The notes beneath the pieces were generated by a model. It did not search any database. It saw nothing but the letters and a program-made list of their open reading frames with translations, and was not told the origin of the DNA. From contig NZ_AP024702.1 of NCBI RefSeq assembly GCF_037076345.1, positions 3,038,001 to 3,102,000 of the forward strand: a stretch of DNA of 64,000 nt. The letters are read 5' to 3'. The translations under genes were made by a program, and so were the position numbers. This document shows, piece by piece, positions 17,094 to 26,100 of the stretch (positions are counted from its first letter, which is position 1; each line of letters starts with the position of its first letter). Source of the DNA: Haloferula helveola (GTDB lineage: Bacteria > Verrucomicrobiota > Verrucomicrobiia > Verrucomicrobiales > Akkermansiaceae).

Positions 17094-17166
17094 TGGACCG
17101 CGAGCTTCAGCTCGCCCCGTCATGCCGGCAGCCCGGGTTCCGGGGCGAGCTGAAGCTCGCGGTCCA
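17094..17166. repeat. Nested palindrome, family TGGACCGCGAGCTTCAGC (copy 1)
   Basis: Perfect 25-base inverted arms at about 17094-17118 and 17142-17166 with a 23-base spacer. Each arm contains the near-perfect palindrome GCGAGCTTCAGCTCGC. It lies between two genes read in the same direction. Further copies are at 55070 and 59225. Outer borders TGGACC...CCCC are shared with the family at 6113 and 9994. Confidence 0.9.
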
Positions 17167-17290
17167 CTCCGGCCCGATGCCGCTCCATCCGGGTTGATCT
17201 CGACTCCGGGAAGTTGCCTTTTCGCCACATGCTTCCCTTTGTGAGACATGCGTGTTAGAGGCCGTGCGTCCCGTAGCGGATGTCATCCGG

Positions 17291-19186
17291 ATGAATCGGC
17301 AGCAATACAACGAACTCGTCACAAAGATCGAACGCCGCTACGAAGGACGCCCCGTGCCGTTGCTTCGCAAGGCGCTGTTTTACGTCTGGTTCAGCTATGG
17401 CTACCTGGCGCTCGTGCTGATCGTCTCGGTGACGGTCCTCGCCGGGTTGGTGGCCTTGGTGATCTTCAAACCCAACTACGCGACGATCAAGCTGGGTCTG
17501 ATCATCGGGGTGGTCTTCGGAGCCCTGTTCCTCTCGATCGTGAAGGGGCTGTGGGTGAAGATGTCTCCGCCGGATGGGATCCCTTTGAAGAAGCAGGACG
17601 CTCCGGAGCTTTTCGCCCTTCTCGACCAGCTTCGCGAGCAGGTGGCTCCGGTGAAATTCAACTCGGTGCTGGTCAATGGCGACTTCAACGCGGCCGTCGT
17701 GCAGGTGCCGCGCCTCGGAATCTTCGGCTTCTACCGCAGCTATTTGCTGCTGGGGTTGCCACTGCTCCAGACGCTCGGAACCGACGAGTTCAAGGCGGTG
17801 CTCGCGCACGAGTTCGCCCACCTTTCGAACCGCGACGGCAGCTCCGGCTCGTGGCTCTACCGGATCCGCCGGAGTTGGGAACAGATGATCAGCAATGTCG
17901 CGGAGAGCGGCGGCCGCGGATCGTTCGCGCTCAGGCCTTTCGTCTCCTGGTTCTGGCCGCGCTTCAATGCCCACGCCTTCGTGCTTTCCCGTCTGCAGGA
18001 GTACCGGGCGGATGCGCTGGGCGCCGAGTTCGCGGGCACCGAGGCGATGGGCCGGGCCCTGCAGAGGATCGAACTGCGCGGCCGTTGGCTGGAGGAATCG
18101 GTATGGCCCGATGTCTTCCGCCGGGTGAACCACGAGTCGGCCGCGCCGGGCGAGGTGTTCCAGTTTCTCGCCACCCGTTCCTCGGAGGAGATCCCGGCGG
18201 ACCAGTCGAGCGAGTGGCTCGAGCACGCCTACCTGCGCCCGACCGATCATTCCGACACCCACCCGGCGTTGTTGGACCGGCTGCGATCGCTGGATGCGGT
18301 TCCTCCGGAAATCGGGCAAGGGGTCTACAAGGATCTTCCGCCTGTCGGCAAAACCGCGGCGGCGGAGCTTCTTGGCGGCCGCGAAAAGGACCTGATGGAG
18401 TCCCTCAGCAAAGACTGGCAGACCGGAATGGCGATCCCTTGGAAGGCCCGTCACGACGAGGTGCGGAAGATCCGCTCGGAGCTCGGCCCGGAGGAGGAGG
18501 TCGAGACCGCCGAGGATGCTTGGAAGTGGGCGGCCGCCATGATGGACATCGAGGACGACGGCGCGGCGATGCCGTGGATCGAGCGCGTGCTCGGGATGGA
18601 TCCGCAGCATGTTGGCGCCCGGTTCGTGAAGGGTCGGCATCTTCTCACCCAAGGCAATGCGGACGGGGTGTCCCTGCTTGAGGAGGTCATGCAGGAGGAC
18701 CGTGGGCTTGGCATGGAGGTGCTCGGTCTGCTGCACGGGCACTACACCCGCACCGGCAATGTCGAGGAGCTGAAGGAAATCACGCGCCGCGCGGACAACC
18801 TCGACGAGTTCTACGAGATCGCCGAGCGCGAGCGCCAGGGCGTGAACAAGTCCGACACCCTGAAGCCCCACTCGCTTTCACCCGACATGATCCGCCGTTG
18901 TGCGAAGATCTTCGAAGGCGAGGAATCCATCGCCGAGGTCCATGTGGCCGGCAAGGAAGTCGAGCACATGAAGAATGTCCCGATGCATGCCGTGTCGCTC
19001 AACCTTACCGGGTCGTTTTTCAAGCTGAAGTCCGGCAACGCCGACCAGGAGCTGGTCAACCGGGTCGTCGAAGCGCTCCCGATCGAGGGAACCTTCCTCG
19101 TCTTCGTGAATCACAAGGACCAGAAGTGGTTGGGCAAGCGGGTGGCGGAGCAACCCGGCTCGCTGATTTATCCGGTTCCTGAGTGA
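17291..19186 (+). CDS. M48-family membrane metallopeptidase with C-terminal helical repeats
   Basis: About 631 residues. Two membrane helices near the N-terminus (about 30-60 YLALVLIVSVTVLAGLVALV and 65-88). The zinc-protease motif LAHEFAHLSNRDGS is at about residue 175, and a third ligand Glu lies in LQEYRADALGAEFAG, typical for M48 (HtpX/Ste24 group). After about residue 390 comes a soluble part with TPR-like helices (WAAAMMDIEDDGAAMPWIERVLGMDP) and a final alpha/beta segment. M48 proteases clear misfolded membrane or periplasmic proteins; whether the active site faces the cytoplasm is not clear. The start ATG at 17291 (MNRQQYNEL) is chosen over GTG 17252. Confidence 0.88.
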   Translation: MNRQQYNELVTKIERRYEGRPVPLLRKALFYVWFSYGYLALVLIVSVTVLAGLVALVIFKPNYATIKLGLIIGVVFGALFLSIVKGLWVKMSPPDGIPLKKQDAPELFALLDQLREQVAPVKFNSVLVNGDFNAAVVQVPRLGIFGFYRSYLLLGLPLLQTLGTDEFKAVLAHEFAHLSNRDGSSGSWLYRIRRSWEQMISNVAESGGRGSFALRPFVSWFWPRFNAHAFVLSRLQEYRADALGAEFAGTEAMGRALQRIELRGRWLEESVWPDVFRRVNHESAAPGEVFQFLATRSSEEIPADQSSEWLEHAYLRPTDHSDTHPALLDRLRSLDAVPPEIGQGVYKDLPPVGKTAAAELLGGREKDLMESLSKDWQTGMAIPWKARHDEVRKIRSELGPEEEVETAEDAWKWAAAMMDIEDDGAAMPWIERVLGMDPQHVGARFVKGRHLLTQGNADGVSLLEEVMQEDRGLGMEVLGLLHGHYTRTGNVEELKEITRRADNLDEFYEIAERERQGVNKSDTLKPHSLSPDMIRRCAKIFEGEESIAEVHVAGKEVEHMKNVPMHAVSLNLTGSFFKLKSGNADQELVNRVVEALPIEGTFLVFVNHKDQKWLGKRVAEQPGSLIYPVPE

Positions 19187-19192
19187 GGCCGA

Positions 19193-22100
19193 TCAGTATT
19201 CGACGACCAGCTGGATGAATCCCTTTTCCGGCCGTGGGCCGGGGACTCGGATCTGTGCCGTGAAGGTGGTGTCGCTGTTCTCGAGGATCTCGGCGGCGGT
19301 CCACTCACCATCGAGGCCGGTCGTGAACCGGGCGGCATAGGTGATTCCCTCCGGCAGGTAGTCGGGCTTGGGAAACGTCATTGTGAAGTAGCCGCCGGGA
19401 CCGAAGGAATACTGGATCGGCGAGGGTCCGAGGGTCGCCGGGCTGATGCCGAGCGCGAAGTCGATGATGTTCGGAAAGCCATTGCCGTTCGGGTCGTCCT
19501 CCGGATCCCAATCGGCCGGGTCCAGCCCCCAGTCCTTGATCCATGTCTCGAAGGACAGGCTGACCGGCCGCACAACGACGTCGAGATAAGCCGGTCCGTA
19601 TTCGAGGAACAACTGGCGGTTGGCGGGGAAGCCGGGCGCGTCGGTGATCTTGGTCGCGAAGCTACCGCTTCGGGAACCCGCGGTGAGAATGCGCCAGCGG
19701 TCGCCGATCTGGACGCCCGCCGCCAGCGCGGGCGGCAGCTTGAGGTCGATGCGTCCGGCAAGGGCGGCGTGGCCGGTGGCGGTGATCGTGTCGCGGTTGT
19801 TGCCGGTGCCGGGGGGGGCGGTAATGTCGATTTCCAAACGCTTGGTGGGGAGGGTGGTGAAGGTGCCGTTGACCATCAGGCTGGCCGCGGTGTCTTCGTC
19901 GCCGATCCACATCGCTCCCTGGTTGGTGACCGGCGCGTTGATGGTGCCGGAGACGTGGGCATCGCCGGTGCACTCGAACGAGAGCGCCGAGAAGCTGCCG
20001 CTTGGGTTCTCAAAGGTTCCGGAGTTGGTGACGGCTCCGGTGAACACCGCGCTGCCGCCGGTCTGCCGGAAACGCGACTCCGCATTCACTTCGCCGATCG
20101 TCATGGTCGCGCCGCTCAGGCTGCCGCCGTCCATCAGGTAGTCGCCTTTGCCGAAGATCGCCCCGATGCGCAGCTCGTCATCGAGGATCACCGAGCTGGT
20201 GTCGTTCTGCTCGATGGTTCCGTTGCCCTGCTCGCCGACCAGCAGGTCGTCGGAGTAGAGCGCGGAGTTGTCGAAAAGCAGGAAACGGTCGGCCTGTCCG
20301 GGTCCAAGCAGGCCGCTGACGCCGATAAGGGTTCGGTCCGTGACGTCGGTGCGGCTGGAGCTCGACTGGCGCCAGACGGTGCCTGTCGTGGCTCCGAACT
20401 CACCGACCTCGAAGTCCGAACCGATCAGCAGGTCAGCGTTGCCGGATAGGTCCGACACGCCGGGGTCGGACGGCGTTTGGCGCACGGCGAAAAAGCCGAC
20501 GTCGATGGTGCCGCCACCGAGGTTGAGCGTCTCGCCGTCCTGCGCGACCTGCATGCTGCCGGTCACGTCGAGGGTGGACCCGCCGACGGTATTCCACTGG
20601 CAAGAGCCGCCGAGTGTGAGGCTGCCGAAGTCGGCATCGGCCTCGTTGGTGAAACTCGAACTGCCGTTGAACACGGCCGAGCCCGTGACGGCGAAGGTGC
20701 CGCCTTCGAGAATGACCTCCGTGCTGCCGAGATTGACGGCACTGGCGGTGAGCGAGCCTCCGACCTGGGTCAGCGAAGGGGGCGCGCCAACGACTGCCGG
20801 ATCGTTGAGAAGACCGCACTGGAAGTTGGTCGATCCGATTTCCATGTCGGCCCCGTCGCGCAGCTCGAGCGGGCCGGTGGTGCATTGGCCGCCTCCTGCG
20901 AACAGGTAGGCATCGGCACCCAGCAGGGTTCCTTGGAACAAAGTGGTGCCGTCGCGATGGCGGTAGCTGCCGTCCGCCTCGACCGTCAACGCCTGCCCGA
21001 TCGTGTGGCCGGTTCGTTGTTCGAAGTTGCTGCCGGCACCGGTGACGAGCAGTTCGTTGGCAAGGTCGAGGTCACCCCAGCCCTGGGCGTCGACGGTCGA
21101 TCCGGGTCCGACCTGGAGGTTGTCGACGGTCAGTGAGCCACTCGCTTCGATGTCGAGTCCACCCTGGAGGCCGAGCACGAGGTCGCCGTTGAGTTGGACG
21201 GTCCGGCCGGCCGGCACGGTCAGCCGGTTGACGGAGTTCGGGAAGAACTCAAGTCGGTCGATGTCCTGCGTCCCGTCGGCATCGAAGTGCAGCACGCCCA
21301 GATCGACCTCGACCAGCGGGCAGTCGAGGTTGCCGCCGTCGAAGTGGAAGTCGCCGCCTTCGAGCAAGGCGCTCGGAGTCATCACGGTTCCGTTCTCCAG
21401 CATGAAGGTCGAACCGGTGCCGGTTTCCAGATACCCCGCATCCAGAAGGATGCCGTTCATCGTGTAGTTGCCCGTGGCACCGACCACCAGATTGCCGTCG
21501 ACGGTGTGCGTGTTCGCTCCGTTCTGGACAAACGAACCGCCCGTGAGGATCGCGAGGTCGCCGTGGTTGGTCAGCGAGCCGAGGGTGTAGGTGTGCGTTC
21601 CCCCGACGATCCGCATCTCGAAGTCAAGCGGGTCGCCGTTGTCGGCGAGCGTCAGGCTCCCGCGATGGGTGACCGCTCCTCCCGCGTTGACATCAAAGGC
21701 ATCGGTGTTGATCGAGCCGCTGTCGAAGAAGTAGACGCCGCTCACCGAGACCTGGTCGGCATCCACCACACGGTTGTTGAACTGTTCGAACAGCGAACCG
21801 TTCTCCACCCGCAACGTGTCGGCTTCCAAGGTGCCGCCGAGATAGCTGTAGCGGCTGTTCGGCACGCCGCCGCCGCTGCCGCCGACGACCAGTTGTGCGG
21901 GAGGGCCGCCCGATGTGCGCACGACCACCGCGCCGTCATTCTGGTCGAAGATCCCGCTGCCGGGTGCGCCGAGGCCGTCGCCGCCGACCGCGAGCATCGT
22001 GTCGATGTCGAGTGTGCCACCGGACATGGAGGCGGTGCCGTCGCTGTTGAGGCCGATGAACAACCGCCTGAGGTCTGCGCTGCTGGTGCCGCTCTGAGCC

Positions 22101-22972
22101 ATCGACCCGGGGCGGTCATTCTCGCCGATCGTCACCTCCACATCGTCTCCGCCGAGGACGGCATTGCCGCCGAGCGTGAAACTGGCGGTGCCGGTCGAGG
22201 CAGCCGGCGTGCCCGGCTCGTTGTCGGTCGTGCCGATTTTCAGCATCCCCGCGCCGAGCGTGTCGTCGAGGGTCAGGGTGCCACCGGTCAGGCTGAAAGT
22301 CGCCCCCTGCTCGTAGTTGAGGAGGATCCGGCCGAGCGAGAGGCTGCCGCCGGTTTGCTGCAGCATCGGCACACCACCGGTGGCCTGGAGCTCGAGCGTG
22401 TGGCCGGCGGTGGTCGCCGAGACGGATCCGTTCGAGATCGTCATTGAGCTGTTCTCGGAAATCTCGGCCTGACCGAAAAACAGCTCGGGCGTGCTGTTGA
22501 GGTAGACTTGGTAAGAGGCGCCGTCGCGCACCTCGAGATCGCCGACCGTCAGGCGGCCGTTGGTGTGGCGGAAAGTGGTCCCTTCCAGAACCTTGAGCCA
22601 GTGGTTGATGGTCAGATCCTCGCCCGGCCACTGGTAGAAGAAGTTGATGGTATTGTTTAGGTAGGGCCGCAGATCCATTTCCGCGAAGGTGTCCACGTTG
22701 GCGATCGGCGCGTAGTAGATGTTCACGTTGCCGCCCAGATAACCGGTGCCCACACTGACGATGTTCACGGTGTCGACCTGCACCGGAAGCCCGCTCGTCC
22801 AGTTGCCCGGATTGTTGAAGTTGCCGGACGGGCTGCTGTAGTTCGGCCAGAATTTCCAAAATGCCTCGGCTGCCGCGTGCGGAGCTGAGGCGAGGAGGGT
22901 GCCGGTGGCGACGATCACAACCGACCGGGAAATGCCGGCGGTCGCGCGCAGGGGAGGGAAGCTGCTTTTCAC
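19193..22972 (-). CDS. Large secreted beta-strand-repeat (autotransporter-like) protein
   Basis: A 1259-residue exported protein. A long signal region ends near residue 35 (LLASAPHAAAEAFWKFWPNY). The body is a chain of short glycine/threonine/asparagine-rich beta segments (for example FTLGGNAVLGGDDVEV, GSLTASAVNLGSTEVILEGG), like the beta-helix passenger of autotransporter-associated strand-repeat proteins. A C-terminal module begins with DDPNGNGFPNIIDFALG, a calcium-binding-like DxNGxG segment found at the end of many verrucomicrobial secreted proteins. No outer-membrane beta-barrel is visible, so export would use another route. Likely a cell-surface or extracellular structural protein. It is divergent from the macroglobulin gene (147 bp gap). 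Confidence 0.85.
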   Translation of the reverse strand: MKSSFPPLRATAGISRSVVIVATGTLLASAPHAAAEAFWKFWPNYSSPSGNFNNPGNWTSGLPVQVDTVNIVSVGTGYLGGNVNIYYAPIANVDTFAEMDLRPYLNNTINFFYQWPGEDLTINHWLKVLEGTTFRHTNGRLTVGDLEVRDGASYQVYLNSTPELFFGQAEISENSSMTISNGSVSATTAGHTLELQATGGVPMLQQTGGSLSLGRILLNYEQGATFSLTGGTLTLDDTLGAGMLKIGTTDNEPGTPAASTGTASFTLGGNAVLGGDDVEVTIGENDRPGSMAQSGTSSADLRRLFIGLNSDGTASMSGGTLDIDTMLAVGGDGLGAPGSGIFDQNDGAVVVRTSGGPPAQLVVGGSGGGVPNSRYSYLGGTLEADTLRVENGSLFEQFNNRVVDADQVSVSGVYFFDSGSINTDAFDVNAGGAVTHRGSLTLADNGDPLDFEMRIVGGTHTYTLGSLTNHGDLAILTGGSFVQNGANTHTVDGNLVVGATGNYTMNGILLDAGYLETGTGSTFMLENGTVMTPSALLEGGDFHFDGGNLDCPLVEVDLGVLHFDADGTQDIDRLEFFPNSVNRLTVPAGRTVQLNGDLVLGLQGGLDIEASGSLTVDNLQVGPGSTVDAQGWGDLDLANELLVTGAGSNFEQRTGHTIGQALTVEADGSYRHRDGTTLFQGTLLGADAYLFAGGGQCTTGPLELRDGADMEIGSTNFQCGLLNDPAVVGAPPSLTQVGGSLTASAVNLGSTEVILEGGTFAVTGSAVFNGSSSFTNEADADFGSLTLGGSCQWNTVGGSTLDVTGSMQVAQDGETLNLGGGTIDVGFFAVRQTPSDPGVSDLSGNADLLIGSDFEVGEFGATTGTVWRQSSSSRTDVTDRTLIGVSGLLGPGQADRFLLFDNSALYSDDLLVGEQGNGTIEQNDTSSVILDDELRIGAIFGKGDYLMDGGSLSGATMTIGEVNAESRFRQTGGSAVFTGAVTNSGTFENPSGSFSALSFECTGDAHVSGTINAPVTNQGAMWIGDEDTAASLMVNGTFTTLPTKRLEIDITAPPGTGNNRDTITATGHAALAGRIDLKLPPALAAGVQIGDRWRILTAGSRSGSFATKITDAPGFPANRQLFLEYGPAYLDVVVRPVSLSFETWIKDWGLDPADWDPEDDPNGNGFPNIIDFALGISPATLGPSPIQYSFGPGGYFTMTFPKPDYLPEGITYAARFTTGLDGEWTAAEILENSDTTFTAQIRVPGPRPEKGFIQLVVEY

Positions 22973-23119
22973 GACAATTCGCGAGCACTCTCCCCTGTGA
23001 GAAGGCGCGGGGTCAAGTTCGTGGGGTGTCTCACCGCCCTATCCGGACCCGAACACCAAAGAAAAACCGACATATCTTTCCTTCGGCGTCGCATCTACTT
23101 AGATTGGATCCGTTTCGCC

Positions 23120-26100
23120 ATGAAGACGCTCGCCTTGCTCTCACTCGCCCTGATCGGGCCGCTCGCCGCCGCTCCGCGGCTCTTCGTTTCCGAGGACCGG
23201 ATCGGTCCGGGAACGGGAATTGAAATCATCCTCGACCACGAAGCCGCACCTGCCGACCGGGTCGGCCACGAAGCCGCCACCAAGTGGCTGGCCATCGAGC
23301 CCGCGTGGGCCGGGAAGACGGTCTGGAAGGATGCCAACGTGCTGAAGTTCGAGCCGTCGGAGGCGCCGAAACTCGGCACGTCCTACACCTTCACCCTGGT
23401 CGGGAAGCACATCCACCTCGACGGCTCGGAGGTTCCTACCGGCAAGCTCGGCAAGGCGTCGACGCCGTCACCCGGGATCGACTACGGCACGATGCTCCAC
23501 CGCTACCAGTCGGGATGGTCGCCCCGGACCGCCGCCTACTATCTCTGCTTCAACGACATGGTGGATCCGGATCGCGCGGCCGCCTTTTTCCACTACGTCG
23601 ATGAGACGAACCGCAAGGTGACGGCGAAGGTGCGGCGGGCGACTTTCGGCGAACTCAAGCAACCGGGCTACGTGCAGCCGACTTTCCGCGAACGCTACGA
23701 GGCGGTCCTGACGGGGACGCCCTACGAACCGGAGCTCAAGCCCGAGTTCGAGATTGCCGGTGGCCTGATCGTCGAGCCGGCCTCGCCACTGCCGGTCGGC
23801 GAGGAATGGAAGCTAGTGATCGGTGACGGCTTGCCGGTGGGAGAGAGGAAATTGGCATCAGCCACGAGCCGGAGGATTGGCGACATCAAGCCGTTCGAAC
23901 TGCAGGGCGCCTTCGCCAGAACGATCGCCGACGAACCGCGCCGGATAGTGATCGACTTCAGCCTCAATCTTCCGGGCGAGCTTCCGGAGGGCGCGGTGCG
24001 GGTCGAGCCGGATGTGCCGGACATGAAGATCGTGACCGATGATGACGACGTGGAAATCCATGGCGACTTTTCCGCCCATGACCGCTGGACCGTCTTCATC
24101 AGCGACCAGATTGCCTCCTACGACGGTCGGAAGATCGACGCGGCCGCGGTCAAGAAGCTGGAGTTCAAACACCTTGAGCCGGCGATCGGCCTGGCCAGCG
24201 AGGACGAGAGCCAGCTCGCTTCGGGGTCGCGCCATTACCGGGTCTCGACGGTGAATGTCGACACGCTGCGCGTCAGGGTGAAGCAGCTCAACGGCTCGCA
24301 GCTGATCCGCGCCCAGCAGGGATACCGCTACTACACCGGGCGCGGAGCGGATGGTGAGCCGCTGCGGCCCCAGCGGCTGATGCCCTACGAGCTGATGGTC
24401 GGAAAAACGATCTCCGACTTCGAGATCGAACTGGAGAACGGGATCGATACCTCGCGGGAGCTGCACCTTGACTGGGACAAGGTGCTGGCGGGCGATCCGA
24501 AGCCTTACACGTTCGGAGCGCCGCCGGAGGAACCGCAAACCCCGGCGACCACGGATCCCGCGGCGCTGTTTCTTGAGATCACCGGCACGCCGAAGGCGGG
24601 GGTCCGCTCCGGGCGCTCGCGCGCGGTGCAGTCGCTGGTGCAACTCACCGACCTCGGCATGGCTTGGAAGATCACCGGCGAGGAGGCGAAGGTGTTCGTC
24701 TTCTCCTGTCTGACCGGCAAGCCGCTCGAAGGGGTGGAAATCGATATCTTCGGAGAGGATGCCGAGAGGCTCGGTGAGGTGGCAACCGATGCCAACGGGC
24801 TCGCCCTGCTGCCGCGCGACGACAAGGCCCGCCACCTGCGCGCGAACCTCGGCAAGGACCAGTTCTCCGCGCCATTCGACGCGGCGATGCCGACCGTCGG
24901 CATGTGGAGGTTCCCGGTGCGCTACTCGTGGCAGACGCTGCCGATGGAAAGCCGGCGCCTTCTGATGTTCTCCGACCGCTCGCTGTATCGCCCGGGCGAG
25001 GAGGTGCATGTGAAAGGCATCGTCCGCACGCAGAACGGCAACGCGATCGAGAAGCGGGACGCCGGCACGGTGCGGTTCACGGTGACGAACCCGACCGGGA
25101 CCGAGATCGTCGGAGAAGATATCGAGATTTCGGAAACGGGATCGTTCGACCATTCGTTCCGGCTGCCGCCCGAAACGACCGGCTTTCACCAAGTGGCGGT
25201 GGTCTGGACGGACGAACTGAAGAAGGCGGGGGAGATCGAGAACTGGGTCGATCGCAGCCACGCCGTCGAGAGCGCCCGCTTCACGCTGGGTCTGCGGGTC
25301 GAGGAGTTCCGGCGCAATGCGTTCGAGATCAGCCATGAGGTCGAGAAGGCGGCACCCGGGGCCAGCGAGGTCTCAGTGGATCTCACCGCGAAGTACTACC
25401 ACGGCCAGCCGCTGGCGAAGGGCGAGGTCGGTGTGTGGACGCAAGTGACGGACCGCAACTTCTACCCGGACCGCTTCCGTGACCACCTCTTCGGCGATCA
25501 TCGGCAGCAGGATTTCCACTACTGGTATCACTACTTCGGCTACCGTTGGGAGGACGACTACGGCCGTCGCCGCTCGGAGACCGAGTCGCGCGAGATGGAA
25601 CTCGGAGAGGACGGAACGGTGCGCGTGACCACGCCGATTCCCGAGGCCGAGTTCCCGATGCTGCGCGATGTGAGCGTGCAAACCGAAGTCACCGATGCCA
25701 ATCGACAGACGCTGACCAAGACGAGTTCGGCACGCGTGCATCCGGCCTCGGTGTATGTCGGTGTCCGCAGGCTCGACCGGCTCGTCCGGGCCGGCGACCG
25801 GTTGCCGCTCGACGTGCTTGCGGTCGATACCCAAGGCAACACCTTCGAAGGCGATCTGGAAATCGCGGTGAAGCTTTCCCGCGAGGTCAACGAGCAGGTG
25901 AAGATGGTGCTGCCCGACGGCCGGGGATCGGTTCGCAACGACAAGCGGCAGGAGGAGCTTTCCACTTCGACGCTGCAACTGGCGGGAGGAAAGGGAACCG
26001 AATTCCTCTTCGCGCCGGAGAAGTCCGGCCGCCACACGATCGAGCTCCGCGGCACGGATCCGGAGGGACGGCCGTTCGCGACCGCGATGACCGTCCATGT